DNA of 64,000 nt from Cellvibrio sp. KY-GH-1 (GCF_008806975.1 NZ_CP031728.1:1550001-1614000), one strand, 5' to 3'; positions 1-9,955 are shown, counted from the first letter of the stretch. The notes: generated by a model not told the origin, from the letters alone. A program made the numbers and translations.

Positions 1-98
1 ATCGCTTAATTCCTGCAGGTCTTGATCGAGTGAAAAATATTTAACCGCTATCCAGTTCAAAATAAACAAACCACCTGGCAATTACTACTTCAGTTAGA

Positions 99-1109
99 TT
101 AGGGATCTACATAGACCCATACAAATTTATCCGGTTGCAATTGTGCCTCACCGTCCATGCGATAAGCCACCAATCGCCCGAATTTAACCGCACTATAATC
201 CAGGCAAGCGAGATTGGGAGCCAAAGGTCGTGGGGTGCCCTTTAACCAATAATGTCCGATAAAGAGCGGTGGTTGAGAGGTATCGTAATAAACCATCTGC
301 GCACGATGATCAGCACTGATAGCAGCACAGGCAACGTGCTCCGGCAATGGGTCGGGCTGAAATAGCAATTGTCCGTAGGTATCTGCAGTGTGACCCCAGA
401 ATTTGGTGCGAAAGGCCCGACGCTGATAACCATCCGCAGATACCATTACCTCGCCCTCAGGCAATGGCAAATCCACACCACCGGTAAGCCGCTGCTTGGT
501 AATTGCCTCCAGGCTGCCCTTCTGAGTTGACTTAATCACGAACGGCCAATCAATATGCCCATCACCATACTGTTGGCGATGCTTATCAATCAACGCATGA
601 TCCCAACAGGCATGCACCGCGCGAAATACCTGATGAGTTTTCGGGTGCTCTATCTCGAGAAACAGCGGCAACTCGACAAACCAGCGCACAAACGCCAACC
701 ATTCCTGCGTGTGTTCTGCAAATTGCTCCAGGGTTTCAGCAACCTGGCGGGCATTGGCTTGGGTATGGGGTCGCAAATAGTCCCTGGAACCTGGCCCTGC
801 GGGGGTAGTGTAGGTAATTGCATTAAATTCATGATTCCCTAACACCATGAGTGCTGCGCGCGCCTCTACCATATCGCGCACCAGGTGTAATGCTTCGCGG
901 ATACGTGGGCCACGATCTACCACGTCGCCCAAAAAAATTACCTGCCGCTGGGGATGACGATAAACGCCACGCTGCTTCTTATACCCCATCTGCTGGAGCA
1001 AACGTTCCAACGTATGGGCACAACCGTGAATATCACCGATCAAATCGTACCCATAAGCCTCACCTATGCTGGGCTGAAGGATTGATCTTATGGGCGATGT
1101 TTCGGTCAT
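99..1109 (-). CDS. metallophosphoesterase (calcineurin-like)
   Basis: A 336-residue protein with the metal-binding motifs of the calcineurin-like phosphoesterase fold: GDIHG at residues 25-29, GDVVDRG at 61-67 and GNHE at 90-93. It probably hydrolyses a phosphoester in the cytoplasm; the substrate cannot be told from the sequence. No signal peptide or membrane segment is seen. Its ATG lies one base after the stop codon of the NAD kinase gene upstream, and its AAGGA ribosome site lies inside the end of that gene, so the two are probably co-transcribed and translationally coupled. The length exceeds that of the small ApaH/PrpE-type enzymes because of a C-terminal extension of about 150 residues. 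Confidence 0.85.
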   Translation of the reverse strand: MTETSPIRSILQPSIGEAYGYDLIGDIHGCAHTLERLLQQMGYKKQRGVYRHPQRQVIFLGDVVDRGPRIREALHLVRDMVEARAALMVLGNHEFNAITYTTPAGPGSRDYLRPHTQANARQVAETLEQFAEHTQEWLAFVRWFVELPLFLEIEHPKTHQVFRAVHACWDHALIDKHRQQYGDGHIDWPFVIKSTQKGSLEAITKQRLTGGVDLPLPEGEVMVSADGYQRRAFRTKFWGHTADTYGQLLFQPDPLPEHVACAAISADHRAQMVYYDTSQPPLFIGHYWLKGTPRPLAPNLACLDYSAVKFGRLVAYRMDGEAQLQPDKFVWVYVDP

Positions 1110-1110
1110 A

Positions 1111-2010
1111 TCATTCCTTTAGCAGATGGCCGCCCCAACCCAGTTTGGAGCGGCAGCGCTCATAGAAGTTGTAATCGTTGGGATGGAGTAATTGCAGCAA
1201 TTGCGGTTTTTTGCGGATCCGAATTTCGTCGCCGGTTTGAACATCCACATGGGAATGCCCATCGCAAGTAACCATAGGTTCTGCGCGATTATGTTCCCCC
1301 ACAACGACAGTGATTTCACTACTACCCGCCACCACTATCGGCCGACTACTCAAGGTATGGGGATTCATGGGAACAACAACGATGGCATCCAATGTCGGGT
1401 GCAGCAACGGGCCACCACCACTTAGCGAATAAGCGGTTGAACCAGTGGGGGTAGACACAATCACACCATCGGAGCGCTGACTCGTTACGAAGACCCCATC
1501 CACGCTGATTTCAAATTGCAGCATATGAATGAATTGACCTGGGTGAAGGACCACATCGTTGAACGCGTCGGCGGACGCAATTAGCTGACCGTTGCGCACA
1601 ACTTCCATATCCAGCAAAAAGCGCATTTCTGAAATGTAATCACCCGACAGAACTTCGTCGACCTTGTTTTCAATATCTTCCGGAGTAATGTCGGTTAAAA
1701 AGCCAAGGCGCCCGCGGTTAACACCCAGCAAGGGCACTTTGTATTTAGCCAGTGCACGAGCGCCGCGCAAGAGGCTGCCATCACCACCCACGACAATCAC
1801 CAGGTCACACACCTGCCCCATAGCTTCCATATCCATGATGCGTTGGGCAGCTTTGACAATATTCGCGTCGCAGACCAACGCGGCAGTTTCTGCTTCCAAC
1901 ACAAAATTTCTGCCGCGCTTTTGCAGAAAACGAATTAACCGTTTAATGGAGTAAACCGCACGCTCGTTATTGAGATGGCCAATAAGGCCTATCGTTGAAA
2001 ATTGAGTCAT
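1111..2010 (-). CDS. nadK: NAD kinase
   Basis: A 299-residue ATP-NAD kinase, the cytoplasmic enzyme that makes NADP from NAD. The family signature GGDG is at residues 75-78 (VVGGDGSLLRGA), and the second conserved block, DGVIVSTPTGSTAYS, lies near residues 180-195. Length is normal for gammaproteobacterial NadK. It is the first gene of a two-gene unit with the downstream metallophosphatase, separated by one base. The gene on its other side (DUF1853) is divergent, with about 97 bases between the starts, so the shared intergenic region should hold both promoters. Confidence 0.95.
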   Translation of the reverse strand: MTQFSTIGLIGHLNNERAVYSIKRLIRFLQKRGRNFVLEAETAALVCDANIVKAAQRIMDMEAMGQVCDLVIVVGGDGSLLRGARALAKYKVPLLGVNRGRLGFLTDITPEDIENKVDEVLSGDYISEMRFLLDMEVVRNGQLIASADAFNDVVLHPGQFIHMLQFEISVDGVFVTSQRSDGVIVSTPTGSTAYSLSGGGPLLHPTLDAIVVVPMNPHTLSSRPIVVAGSSEITVVVGEHNRAEPMVTCDGHSHVDVQTGDEIRIRKKPQLLQLLHPNDYNFYERCRSKLGWGGHLLKE

Positions 2011-2107
2011 AAATCATCCACTGCGTCAGCGGTTGTATTGATCCTGCAAGCCCAGGTTAGATCACTGTGCGTTTCAAGGCTATTATAGCCAGCGAACCAT
2101 CACCGGG

Positions 2108-3121
2108 ATGCAACTTTCTATGCAACCAAACCTCAGCAGTAGCAACCCGAGTCACCATAACGCCACTATCGCAAAACTGCACGACTTACGACAACAAGCA
2201 GTGCGTGACTTAGCCTGGTGCTGTTTCAGCGCCCCATTGATGCAAGACCTACCCGGCAGCAACGCGCAAATACTTCCGCATGACAACCAGTCGCTCTGGC
2301 CGTGGCTGGAAGCGTTGGACAAAGAACCCCAACCGCTACTCGATCACGTAGCCCAGGTTAAAAGCACACGACTGGGAATTTATTACGAGGCGCTGTGGCA
2401 TTTCTATTTTGCCAATCATCCGGAATGGGAGTTATTGCAACACAACCTGCAAATTGATCGCGCAGGCATAACGCTCGGCGCCTTCGACTTTCTCTGCCGC
2501 CGCAATAATGAATACTGGCATATCGAGACCGCGGTGAAATTTTACTTATGCAGCACGCGCAATACTCTGGAGGGCTCCGAATGGAAATACTGGATAGGCC
2601 CAGAGGGAAAAGATCGGCTGGATCTGAAACTCAATCACCTGCGCCAACACCAACTGCCACTGCACCAAAACCTCGAAGCAAAAGAGCAACTGGAAACCCG
2701 TTACCCCGCAGTTTCGCATTGGAACACCGGGCTTTGTTTGCAAGGCTATTTATTTTCACCTGCCCAACACCCAAGCCAGCCCGCCTTTAGCAGTAAGGTT
2801 CACACGCGTGGAGATTGGTGGTTTGCCAGTCAACTAATCGAGCAACTTTCAGAACAGCTTTCAAAGCAGGAATGCCAATATTGGTTGATTATCGAGCGAA
2901 AATTCTGGCTATCACCTGCACAGGCAGAAAGCTCCGAACGGCTGCTCGGTAATGAACAGCTTATCGAAAAAATCAGGGGGGAATTAATAAGCGCTAACCG
3001 CCCGCTACTGATCGCAGCGATGAAGAAACATCTCACCGCAAAAGCTGAATATTGGGCCGAATCAGAGCGCTTGTTTGCGGTTGCGGATGACTGGCCGACT
3101 AATCTGTCCGTCCCGGCATAG
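2108..3121 (+). CDS. DUF1853 family protein
   Basis: A 337-residue cytoplasmic protein matching DUF1853 in pattern: an LGIYYEALWHFYF block, then LGAFDFLCR, then HIETAVKFYL. These acidic residues spaced along beta strands resemble a PD-(D/E)XK nuclease-like core, but a nuclease activity is only inferred from the family. The ATG at 2108 was chosen; a second in-frame ATG lies four codons on. The 3' end overlaps the convergent cNMP/rhodanese gene by 23 bases (3099-3121). It is divergent from nadK. Confidence 0.75.
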   Translation: MQLSMQPNLSSSNPSHHNATIAKLHDLRQQAVRDLAWCCFSAPLMQDLPGSNAQILPHDNQSLWPWLEALDKEPQPLLDHVAQVKSTRLGIYYEALWHFYFANHPEWELLQHNLQIDRAGITLGAFDFLCRRNNEYWHIETAVKFYLCSTRNTLEGSEWKYWIGPEGKDRLDLKLNHLRQHQLPLHQNLEAKEQLETRYPAVSHWNTGLCLQGYLFSPAQHPSQPAFSSKVHTRGDWWFASQLIEQLSEQLSKQECQYWLIIERKFWLSPAQAESSERLLGNEQLIEKIRGELISANRPLLIAAMKKHLTAKAEYWAESERLFAVADDWPTNLSVPA

Positions 3122-4235
3122 CCTCACCGGCACGCAACACATAATTACGTCTGTCACGCAACATGGATTTACCCAGATTGCCGAACAACTGATTGCAGTT
3201 ATCCAGTGCAAGGGTTTTGTAACCATGCTCCGCGAGCAGATAGCCTGCCGCGCGACTACGGCGTCCGGTATCGCAATAAAAAATATACAGATTATCTTTG
3301 TTCAGCAGGCGCGATTTTATCGCCAGAATATTTAACGGAATATTCACCGCTTTGGGCAAATGCGCTTCGCTATACTCCTCCTCGCTGCGCACATCCACAG
3401 TAACAACACCCTTCGCAAGGGCATCTTCAAGCTCATTAAAACCGAGCGCTGAAACGTTTGGCTCCTTCAACAGACGATAAAAATCCTGTTTTTCCAACCG
3501 CATTAACACACCATCGGTCCGCATCATCACTGTTGCGTTACGTACCGTTTCATTTACCAAGGCATCTTCACCAAAGCAGCGTCCGACGCCAATTGTCGCC
3601 AAATGTTGACGTTTATTGTCAGAGTGACGCGTCACATCCGCCTCACCTTCTTTAATGAAATAACACTGCTCCCCCATCTCGCCCTCGCGAATAATCACAT
3701 CGCCGGCATAGACAACTTGTGGGGTCAGACGCGAAAAAATTTGTTCGACATTAAGCGGGGGGACTTTGAAAAATAAATTGGATCTCAACACCGTCATCAT
3801 CCAGTCGACGTCTTCATCCAAGTCGCGCTCGCGCGAAATAATTAATTGCAAGTAATCTGCTACCTGGCTCCAGGTCAGTAACTTATCGAGTCGTTCGCTA
3901 TCGATACGCAATACGCTGCAATCCGTTTCCGCCACTGCTGTTACAGCACGCGGCTGCTGATGGGCAATTGGGAACAGCGAGCTACGACCTTTAATGAGGG
4001 TGCGAGTGCCGGTGTCATCAACCAATGCAACATCGCCATACAACAAATACACATGCTGCGCGTCGTAACTTCCACCGGTAAACAGGGTTTGGCCAGCACA
4101 AACCACTTCGAGTAAGGCATCACCAAGCAGGGCCATCAAATGACTTTCACTCATTTCCTTCAGTGGAATAAGTGTGCGCGTCAAATTCAAATCAAATTCA
4201 ACTGGTGCGATCTGAACAGTTTTTTGAGCCTGCAT
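3099..4235 (-). CDS. cyclic nucleotide-binding and rhodanese-domain protein
   Basis: A 378-residue three-domain protein. The N-terminal third looks like a divergent cNMP-binding barrel. The middle is a clearer cNMP domain (IIREGEMGEQCYFIKEGEA, then GRCFGEDALVNETVRNATV). The C-terminal part is a rhodanese domain with the active-site loop YCDTGRRSR. It may couple nucleotide sensing to sulfur or thiol chemistry; no DNA-binding domain is present, so it is not an ordinary CRP regulator. The ATG at 4235 is preferred over upstream starts because AAGGA lies seven bases before it. It overlaps the convergent DUF1853 gene by 23 bases. Confidence 0.8.
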   Translation of the reverse strand: MQAQKTVQIAPVEFDLNLTRTLIPLKEMSESHLMALLGDALLEVVCAGQTLFTGGSYDAQHVYLLYGDVALVDDTGTRTLIKGRSSLFPIAHQQPRAVTAVAETDCSVLRIDSERLDKLLTWSQVADYLQLIISRERDLDEDVDWMMTVLRSNLFFKVPPLNVEQIFSRLTPQVVYAGDVIIREGEMGEQCYFIKEGEADVTRHSDNKRQHLATIGVGRCFGEDALVNETVRNATVMMRTDGVLMRLEKQDFYRLLKEPNVSALGFNELEDALAKGVVTVDVRSEEEYSEAHLPKAVNIPLNILAIKSRLLNKDNLYIFYCDTGRRSRAAGYLLAEHGYKTLALDNCNQLFGNLGKSMLRDRRNYVLRAGEAMPGRTD

Positions 4236-4342
4236 AACCATTTCCTTCAAGAGGAGACAAATTCCGGTGCCGGACAACCCTCACCCCAACACCAACTACT
4301 TATAATTTTCCACTTGGCGTCTCGTTGCCCCACATAAAACGA

Positions 4343-5323
4343 TCAGGGGCAAGTAAATCCTCTTCTTCCCTGCAACCCACCGCTGTGAATAGCAACTATG
4401 CGAGAACCGCGCGACCAATAACCCAATTCCGCCAGACAATGAATTCCCCAAATCAGCTTCAAGGTATAAACCGGATCGAGAAGAATCCCTGTTTCCCGCT
4501 CAAATGACCGCCAGAACGCAAATAAATTCGGGGGAAGTTTTTTGCCATAACCCCCACCATGAAAACCGGAAATTAATCGCCAATTGGCCGCCGGACGCGG
4601 CTCGTGAGCACAGAATAAATCTTGCGCAACACCTAACTGCTGATAGGTCTTTGCAATCCCCGTACCCAAATCACCATCACCCTTAAGTACCGAGAAGCCC
4701 AAGGCTAGCTTGTCGTGACGACCAGCTGCTACAAGTCCCGCCGCCAATCCAGCAAGACTGGTTCCGGTGCCGCATGCAATACACACAGAAGTATAGTCAC
4801 CCTTCAACTGTTCCTCTAAGGCGCGTCCACTCAGGCTCATACCCCTCGCGCCCAACACCCCTGCACCGCCTTCGGGGATTAAATAAAAATCCCCAAATTG
4901 CTTACGCCACCCATCCAAAAGCTGACTGAAAGATTTGCTTTGATAGGATTCGCGGCTGATGAAAATCAGCTCCATTCCGGCATTTTGCGCATCCATAAGC
5001 GTGGGACTTAACGACGCCGGCCGCTCGCCACGTACAACGCCCAAAGTATTAAAACCAAATTTTAAACCCGCCATCGCCAACGCATGTAAATGATTGGAAT
5101 AGGCCCCACCAAAACTCAGCACCCGCAAAAAACCGGCGTCGCGCGCCGCACGCAGGTTATAAAACAGTTTATAGGCCTTATTGCCCGACAAACTCGCATC
5201 AATTAAATCATCGCGTCTTACCACCAGCTCGACTCCGGCACCTCTCAGCACTGGAGTCGTAGCTACTTGCAGCGGCACTGCACAGGCAAGTTTAAAAAAA
5301 TCATCGTCCGAATCAATTACCAC
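4343..5323 (-). CDS. PLP-dependent enzyme, ACC deaminase / D-cysteine desulfhydrase family
   Basis: A 326-residue fold-type II PLP enzyme. The presumed PLP-binding lysine is K49 in SLSGNKAYKL, followed by the substrate-binding loop SFGGAYSNHLHALA and the glycine-rich phosphate loop CGTGTSLAGLAAG. Family members act as D-cysteine desulfhydrases or ACC deaminases; the exact substrate is not decided here. The start is GTG at 5323, with no strong ribosome site, so the N-terminus is uncertain. It lies upstream of the cNMP/rhodanese gene on the same strand with a 107-base gap. A sulfur-amino-acid link with the rhodanese neighbour is possible but inferred. Confidence 0.8.
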   Translation of the reverse strand: MVIDSDDDFFKLACAVPLQVATTPVLRGAGVELVVRRDDLIDASLSGNKAYKLFYNLRAARDAGFLRVLSFGGAYSNHLHALAMAGLKFGFNTLGVVRGERPASLSPTLMDAQNAGMELIFISRESYQSKSFSQLLDGWRKQFGDFYLIPEGGAGVLGARGMSLSGRALEEQLKGDYTSVCIACGTGTSLAGLAAGLVAAGRHDKLALGFSVLKGDGDLGTGIAKTYQQLGVAQDLFCAHEPRPAANWRLISGFHGGGYGKKLPPNLFAFWRSFERETGILLDPVYTLKLIWGIHCLAELGYWSRGSRIVAIHSGGLQGRRGFTCP

Positions 5324-5380
5324 TGCTTACATCACCCTATGGGCTACTCGACATACCCCAGCTTAACGAGGCACAAATTC

Positions 5381-6742
5381 TTAACGCCGCTCAGCCACTT
5401 TTGAATAGATAAGGGTTTGGTGCTGACTGCAGCGATCACTTTCTCCCGGATGAAACTCAAACGGTGTCTCAATTACGGTAATACTGCGACCACAACTATG
5501 TCCGCGTGGATCAACCGCATTGCAACAGGGTGATTGGTGATGCTCAAGCCAGGACAAATAAATAGCCTCGCTCACCCCGGCTTTCTCAGCGGCATACGTC
5601 TGAGTATCTTCCAGATAAACGCCTATATCATCCAAAGGAATTGCCATCTCACCCAAGCCTGGCAAAAAGGTCACCAAACTAACGCCCGCTTTGGTTAAAC
5701 GTTCCAGTAGCTGATCACCGCTATTTTTTAGCAGCTGCTGTTGCTCGCGCTTCAAATTAACAATTTCTTCTTTCAATGCCATCTCATTCTGGTGGCGATA
5801 AAACAATTCCACCTCGCGCATGTCCAGCATTTCACGCAATTCACCAGTTGCGGCACTGATTTTGGCTTCCATCTCTAGCGCAAAATTTTCCTGCAACAGC
5901 TGAATTTGACCAGACTCACCGGCCTGTGCTGCTTTTAATTTGTGCGCAAAATATTCGCGCATCCCTTCGATTTTATTAACCTGCGCATCCAGATTTTCCT
6001 TGAGCATGCGATTTCGCTCGTTCAAATCATGGCATTCCCGCTCATACTCATGCAGTTTTTGCTGATAAGCCGAAACGCGTTCCTGCTGCTCAATCTGTAC
6101 GCTGTGCACTTTAGCTTGATGCTGATTCATCAGAGTCGCTATACGTAGACGCTGCTCCTTAATCAGCATCGCCATTTTATCGCGCAATTCCTGGGTGTAA
6201 TGATCGTGCAGCTTTTGCTCGAGAGCCTCCTGCTCGCGCGAGTTATCAATAACCGGTTTTACCGTAGGAGTAGCCTTGGCTTTTTCCCGCTTGGCTGGCT
6301 TTACCACCATACCCAAGCGATTGCTTTTCACCGCCTTGCGTATGGCCACAAAACTGTTGTTGGCCGTATCCATCAGCGGGTCCCACAAGTTTTTCTGGTG
6401 CCACGCAATCGGACACTGGCTATAGCATGCCAGACGAATAGCACCCGCCCCCATATCTGGGCCAGTGCCGGTAGCATCAATCAATTGACGCAAAGGAACA
6501 TTCCAGCGGCGATCAACCATGCCGCTGGCATCAAAGGAAATCAGGAAAAATACCAGACCGGTTACACATAAAGTTGAATCTATTTGAAGATAGACCGCCT
6601 TTGCAGTCGTGTTCGCAAAATCCGGAAAGGGAATGAAGCCATCCAGAATGGCTTCAAACTCGGGATAGAGTAACTCGCGGGATATCTGTTCATCCTGATA
6701 CAGAAAAACCGCTTCGAGTAGTTCTGCGGAAGGGGTAGACAT
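5381..6742 (-). CDS. coiled-coil protein of unknown function
   Basis: About 453 residues. The first 150 residues form a globular part containing TGTGPDMGAGAIRLACYSQCPI. A Lys/Pro/Ala-rich linker follows, then a long heptad-like region (about residues 170-345) rich in Glu, Gln, Lys and Leu that should form a coiled coil. The C-terminal about 90 residues contain several Cys and His residues (HHQSPCCNAVDPRGHSCG), possibly a metal site. No signal peptide is seen. ATG at 6742 is taken as the start; an ATG five codons upstream is also open. I do not recognise a function. Similar proteins are sometimes named chromosome-partitioning proteins, but there is no ParA motif here. Confidence 0.7.
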   Translation of the reverse strand: MSTPSAELLEAVFLYQDEQISRELLYPEFEAILDGFIPFPDFANTTAKAVYLQIDSTLCVTGLVFFLISFDASGMVDRRWNVPLRQLIDATGTGPDMGAGAIRLACYSQCPIAWHQKNLWDPLMDTANNSFVAIRKAVKSNRLGMVVKPAKREKAKATPTVKPVIDNSREQEALEQKLHDHYTQELRDKMAMLIKEQRLRIATLMNQHQAKVHSVQIEQQERVSAYQQKLHEYERECHDLNERNRMLKENLDAQVNKIEGMREYFAHKLKAAQAGESGQIQLLQENFALEMEAKISAATGELREMLDMREVELFYRHQNEMALKEEIVNLKREQQQLLKNSGDQLLERLTKAGVSLVTFLPGLGEMAIPLDDIGVYLEDTQTYAAEKAGVSEAIYLSWLEHHQSPCCNAVDPRGHSCGRSITVIETPFEFHPGESDRCSQHQTLIYSKVAERR

Positions 6743-6997
6743 AGGTTGTCGTCTCAAAACAGGCGAAGTATGGCGACCAGTATAAAAAAGAGCCCGAATT
6801 GAAAACGTGAACGGCTACCCGCAACGAGGACTTTCGCGCAATTTTGCGGTCCAATCGACGAAAAATTAACCAAAACAAACAGTTATGACAACAGATTGTT
6901 ATTAATAAAAGGAAAACCGCGTGCGGGAGTTATGAAAAAGGGAGGGTAAAAAGGGACGGCACCGCGAGCCTGCAGCGAATTGCTGCATAAGCCCGGG

Positions 6998-7081
6998 TTA
7001 AATATCTGAATAGTCTTCTGAAGTTTCGTCATCGACGTCGTCGTAAAGATCATCCAGCAGGTCTTCGATATAGTCTTGCAT
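6998..7081 (-). CDS. small acidic peptide (27 aa), candidate
   Basis: A short ORF of 27 codons beginning at an ATG preceded by AAAGGAG at eight bases, a strong ribosome site. The peptide starts MQDYIEDLLDDLYDD and has 13 Asp/Glu residues out of 27, plus three Tyr. It lies alone between the coiled-coil gene and the tRNA operon. Just past its stop there is a small perfect stem, TGCAGC/GCTGCA around a five-base loop. No family is recognised. The good ribosome site and biased composition support translation, but a chance ORF cannot be excluded. Confidence 0.4.
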   Translation of the reverse strand: MQDYIEDLLDDLYDDVDDETSEDYSDI

Positions 7082-7281
7082 GGTTTCTACTCCTTTAAAG
7101 TTAATATACAGAGGGAACTCATCCCGTCTGAACGGCGACCGATTCTGGCACCGCCCTGGAACTTTACTCCCTGATTCCTAAATTACCAATTGCAGATGAC
7201 AATTTTATGTATACCGATTTTTTATTAACCTGTAACAAAAAGGCTATAAAAAACCGGCCACCCAATAAAATCGCCACAAAT

Positions 7282-7317
7282 AAAAAACCCGCACTTAAAA
7301 CTAAGTACGGGTTTTTA
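7282..7317 (-). terminator. rho-independent terminator of the tRNA operon
   Basis: Read on the minus strand, AAAAACCCGTACTTA pairs with TAAGTGCGGGTTTTT around a short loop, with one mismatch, and ends in a T run. It begins a few bases after the CCA end of tRNA-Asp, so it terminates the Val-Asp tRNA transcript. Confidence 0.85.
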
Positions 7318-7323
7318 GTATAG

Positions 7324-7400
7324 TGGCGGACCGGACGGGGCTCGAACCCGCGACCTCCGGCGTGACAGGCCGGCATTCTAACCGACTGAACTACCGGTCC
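7324..7400 (-). tRNA. tRNA-Asp (GUC)
   Basis: A 77-nt cloverleaf on the minus strand. The acceptor stem GGACCGG pairs with CCGGTCC, the discriminator is G, and CCA is encoded. The D arm is GTTCAGTCGGTTAGAAT, the anticodon loop CTGTCAC carries GUC, and the T arm is GCGGGTTCGAGCCCCGT. It closely follows the standard bacterial tRNA-Asp and lies 36 bases downstream of tRNA-Val in the same operon. Confidence 0.97.
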
Positions 7401-7436
7401 GCGAATGCTTCTCAAACGAGCGTCCCTTGCGGGATT

Positions 7437-7512
7437 TGGTGGGCGGTACAAGACTCGAACTTGTGACCCATGCCTTGTAAGGGCATTGCTCTACCAACTG
7501 AGCTAACCGCCC
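7437..7512 (-). tRNA. tRNA-Val (UAC)
   Basis: A 76-nt cloverleaf on the minus strand with acceptor GGGCGGT/ACCGCCC, discriminator A and encoded CCA. The anticodon loop CTTACAA gives anticodon UAC. It is the promoter-proximal gene of the two-tRNA operon. Confidence 0.97.
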
Positions 7513-7529
7513 CTCGTTGAGAGGTGCGC

Positions 7530-7557
7530 ATTCTAACGAATCTGGCTTGAGTGTCAA
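7530..7557 (-). promoter_or_regulatory. sigma-70 promoter of the tRNA operon
   Basis: On the minus strand a perfect -35 TTGACA and a -10 TAGAAT are separated by 16 bases, ending 18 bases before tRNA-Val. A GC-rich stretch follows the -10 box, as in stringently controlled stable-RNA promoters; that regulation is inferred. Confidence 0.8.
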
Positions 7558-7751
7558 ACATTTTTTCACTAAAAATTTAAACTTTTCCCAGGTCGATTAA
7601 ACCTTCGCCAACATTGAATGGAAAGCCTACAGAAAGCTCGTTAGTGTTCCAAAAAATTTCCGCCAAATTCAGGCAATCGATATATTGCACTACAAGCACC
7701 AAGCAACAAGCTGCTAGATTTAATAGCCCGGGAATAATCAGCCATTACACA

Positions 7752-9167
7752 ATGAGCCAGACTTCTGTTACTGAAACACTGAGCACCACCCTGCCCACCG
7801 GCGAGCCAGGCTCCTGGATGGGACTGTTGGTAATTTTCCTGCTGATATTGCAAACCCTGTTAATCATTGGTTTACAGCGCAGCCGCCTGAGCAATAAACG
7901 TGCGCGCAAAGCCCTCAAGGAATCGCAAAAAGCACTGGAAGACAAAATACAGGATCGCACCAAAAGCCTGCATCGGATTAACGATCTGTTGATAGATGAA
8001 GTAGCTCGCCATGAGCAAACTGGTCGCCAATTGCGAGAAACCAAGCTCTACTTACAAAGCATGATTAACTCCATGCCATCAATCATCATTGGTGTAACTG
8101 CTTACGGAGAAGTCACGCACTGGAATGCTGCTGCCGAAAATGCCTTTGAAATTTTTTCCAATGAAGCCCTGGGTCGAAATATAACTGATCTACTGCCCTT
8201 GTTTCCGGTTACCATCAATGTGATTCGCGGTTCAATTCGCGGTGGAGAACCCCATTCCATCCAACACACACAACATCAGGAACATGAAAAAAAGCGTTAC
8301 TTCGAAATCACTATTTATCCGCTGATATCAAGCAATGAACAGGGAGCAGTAATTCGGGTTGATGACGTCACTATGAAAGTGACCATTGAAAACCTAATGA
8401 TTCAAAATGAAAAAATGTATTCTCTGGGTGAGGTTGCTGCTGGCATAGCTCATGAAATAAATAATCCTCTCAGTGTGATTTTACAAAACGTTCAAAACAT
8501 TGTTCGCCGCACCGATATTCATTTTGGTACCAACGCTGAACGTGCCAACGAACTGGGAATCAATATTGATGCGGTAGATCACTACTTGAAAGCACGTGAC
8601 ATCCCACTCATGCTGGATTCAATTCGAGAGGCTGGCGAGCGCTCTGCAACTATAGTGCGCAATATGCTTGAGTTTTCTCACAACTCCCAACGCAAAACCA
8701 GTCTTATAGATATCAAACACCTGCTTGAACAAACTATCGCGCTCAATCACAGCAACGCACCAAAAACACCCGGCATTCAGGGCATTCAACTCATTACCGA
8801 ATTTAGTGATCAACTACCTGCAATAAATGCTTCTGCACCTGAATTACAACAAGTGGTATTGAATTTATTGCGCAATGCAAAACAGGCATTGCTCAGCCAT
8901 GAAGTGGATGCACCATGTATCTGGGTACGCGCATACACCGAGAAAGATCAACTTGTGATAGAGGTACAGGACAATGGACCCGGCATGACCGATACTGTAC
9001 GCCAACATATTTTTGAGCCTTTCTTTACCACCAAGGACGTAGGCTCAGGCACAGGTTTAGGACTTTCGGTTTCTTATTTTATTATTACCGAACGCCACCA
9101 GGGAACGATTGACGTAAAAACCAGCCCCGGAAAAGGAAGTAACTTTATTATCAGATTGCCGCTTTAA
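7752..9167 (+). CDS. membrane-bound PAS sensor histidine kinase
   Basis: A 471-residue sensor kinase. One membrane segment (residues 22-41) is followed by a coiled coil to about residue 100 and a PAS domain (about 100-210, with [20 protein letters not shown]). The HisKA dimerisation box [14 protein letters not shown] has the phospho-accepting His at 234. The HATPase domain has the N box LLRNAKQAL, the G1 box [14 protein letters not shown] and the G2 box GTGLGLSVS. With no large periplasmic domain it probably senses a cytoplasmic or membrane signal through PAS. No response regulator is adjacent, so it is an orphan kinase here. The ATG at 7752 was chosen because a longer frame would need a TTG at 7614 followed by a segment unlike kinase N-termini. 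Confidence 0.85.
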   Translation: MSQTSVTETLSTTLPTGEPGSWMGLLVIFLLILQTLLIIGLQRSRLSNKRARKALKESQKALEDKIQDRTKSLHRINDLLIDEVARHEQTGRQLRETKLYLQSMINSMPSIIIGVTAYGEVTHWNAAAENAFEIFSNEALGRNITDLLPLFPVTINVIRGSIRGGEPHSIQHTQHQEHEKKRYFEITIYPLISSNEQGAVIRVDDVTMKVTIENLMIQNEKMYSLGEVAAGIAHEINNPLSVILQNVQNIVRRTDIHFGTNAERANELGINIDAVDHYLKARDIPLMLDSIREAGERSATIVRNMLEFSHNSQRKTSLIDIKHLLEQTIALNHSNAPKTPGIQGIQLITEFSDQLPAINASAPELQQVVLNLLRNAKQALLSHEVDAPCIWVRAYTEKDQLVIEVQDNGPGMTDTVRQHIFEPFFTTKDVGSGTGLGLSVSYFIITERHQGTIDVKTSPGKGSNFIIRLPL

Positions 9168-9220
9168 TTTATCGGGAATAATAATCAAACGCTCTCCGAT
9201 CACCTACAGGATAAGAATAA

Positions 9221-9955
9221 ATGAATCGCCATACCTTGCTTTCTCTCTCTGCCCTTTGCTCTGTACTGTTGCAAGCCTGTGCAGCACCGTCAACGCCACC
9301 AACAAGCCCTGAGTCCCTCGCGCAAGCAGCTACCGCCGTATTGGATGAGGCTGTTTACTACTCCACATTGTTTTCAAGTTGTGCGTCATTGGGTGGTGAA
9401 ATAGAAATTGACGCAATTAGCAAACAACAGGATTGGCTTAACAGCAACAACCAATTGTTGTTGTCCGCCGATCAACTTTATAGTCAGCAACAGGCAGCGA
9501 ACACCTTTGAATACCAAGGTAAAACCCTGGCGCCGACCGCCATTAAATTAGCACGTGAGGCAAAACAACGCGCAATAAAGGAACTATCGCTAAACCAACG
9601 CACACCGTTCAACCAGGTAAAAACCTGCGAATTTCGCTTAAGCAAAATTAACGCAAGCTCGAACAACTTGGCAAAGCACCCCAAGATTGCTCCCTATGCG
9701 CCTGAATTGCTGACTCATTTGCCGCTGGACCAGGCTATCGCCAATATACCCAGCCTTGCTGCCGGCATCACCGAAGTGGCTCCCGGGCCAACCTACTACA
9801 AACTTGTTAAAGAGCATGAGTCAAAATGCCCTACCGGTTTTACCCTCAGCATAGTCAACCAGTGGCCAAAAGAAGCCTACGCCAACTTTTGCGGTGATAG
9901 CTCCGTGGAAGTCCTGACCTGCGATTGGGGCAATTGTGAGACGAAGAAGTTATAA
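9221..9955 (+). CDS. putative lipoprotein
   Basis: A 244-residue protein with a typical lipoprotein signal peptide. After MNRH there is a hydrophobic stretch ending in the lipobox LQAC, so Cys20 should be lipidated. The mature part is Gln/Ala-rich with about five further Cys residues, some probably in disulfides. No domain is recognised. It lies 53 bases after the histidine kinase on the same strand and could share its transcript. Confidence 0.65.
   Translation: MNRHTLLSLSALCSVLLQACAAPSTPPTSPESLAQAATAVLDEAVYYSTLFSSCASLGGEIEIDAISKQQDWLNSNNQLLLSADQLYSQQQAANTFEYQGKTLAPTAIKLAREAKQRAIKELSLNQRTPFNQVKTCEFRLSKINASSNNLAKHPKIAPYAPELLTHLPLDQAIANIPSLAAGITEVAPGPTYYKLVKEHESKCPTGFTLSIVNQWPKEAYANFCGDSSVEVLTCDWGNCETKKL

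Noticed and set aside
7164..7569. ORFs across the tRNA pair
   Set aside because: They run through two perfect tRNA genes and the terminator and are not genes.
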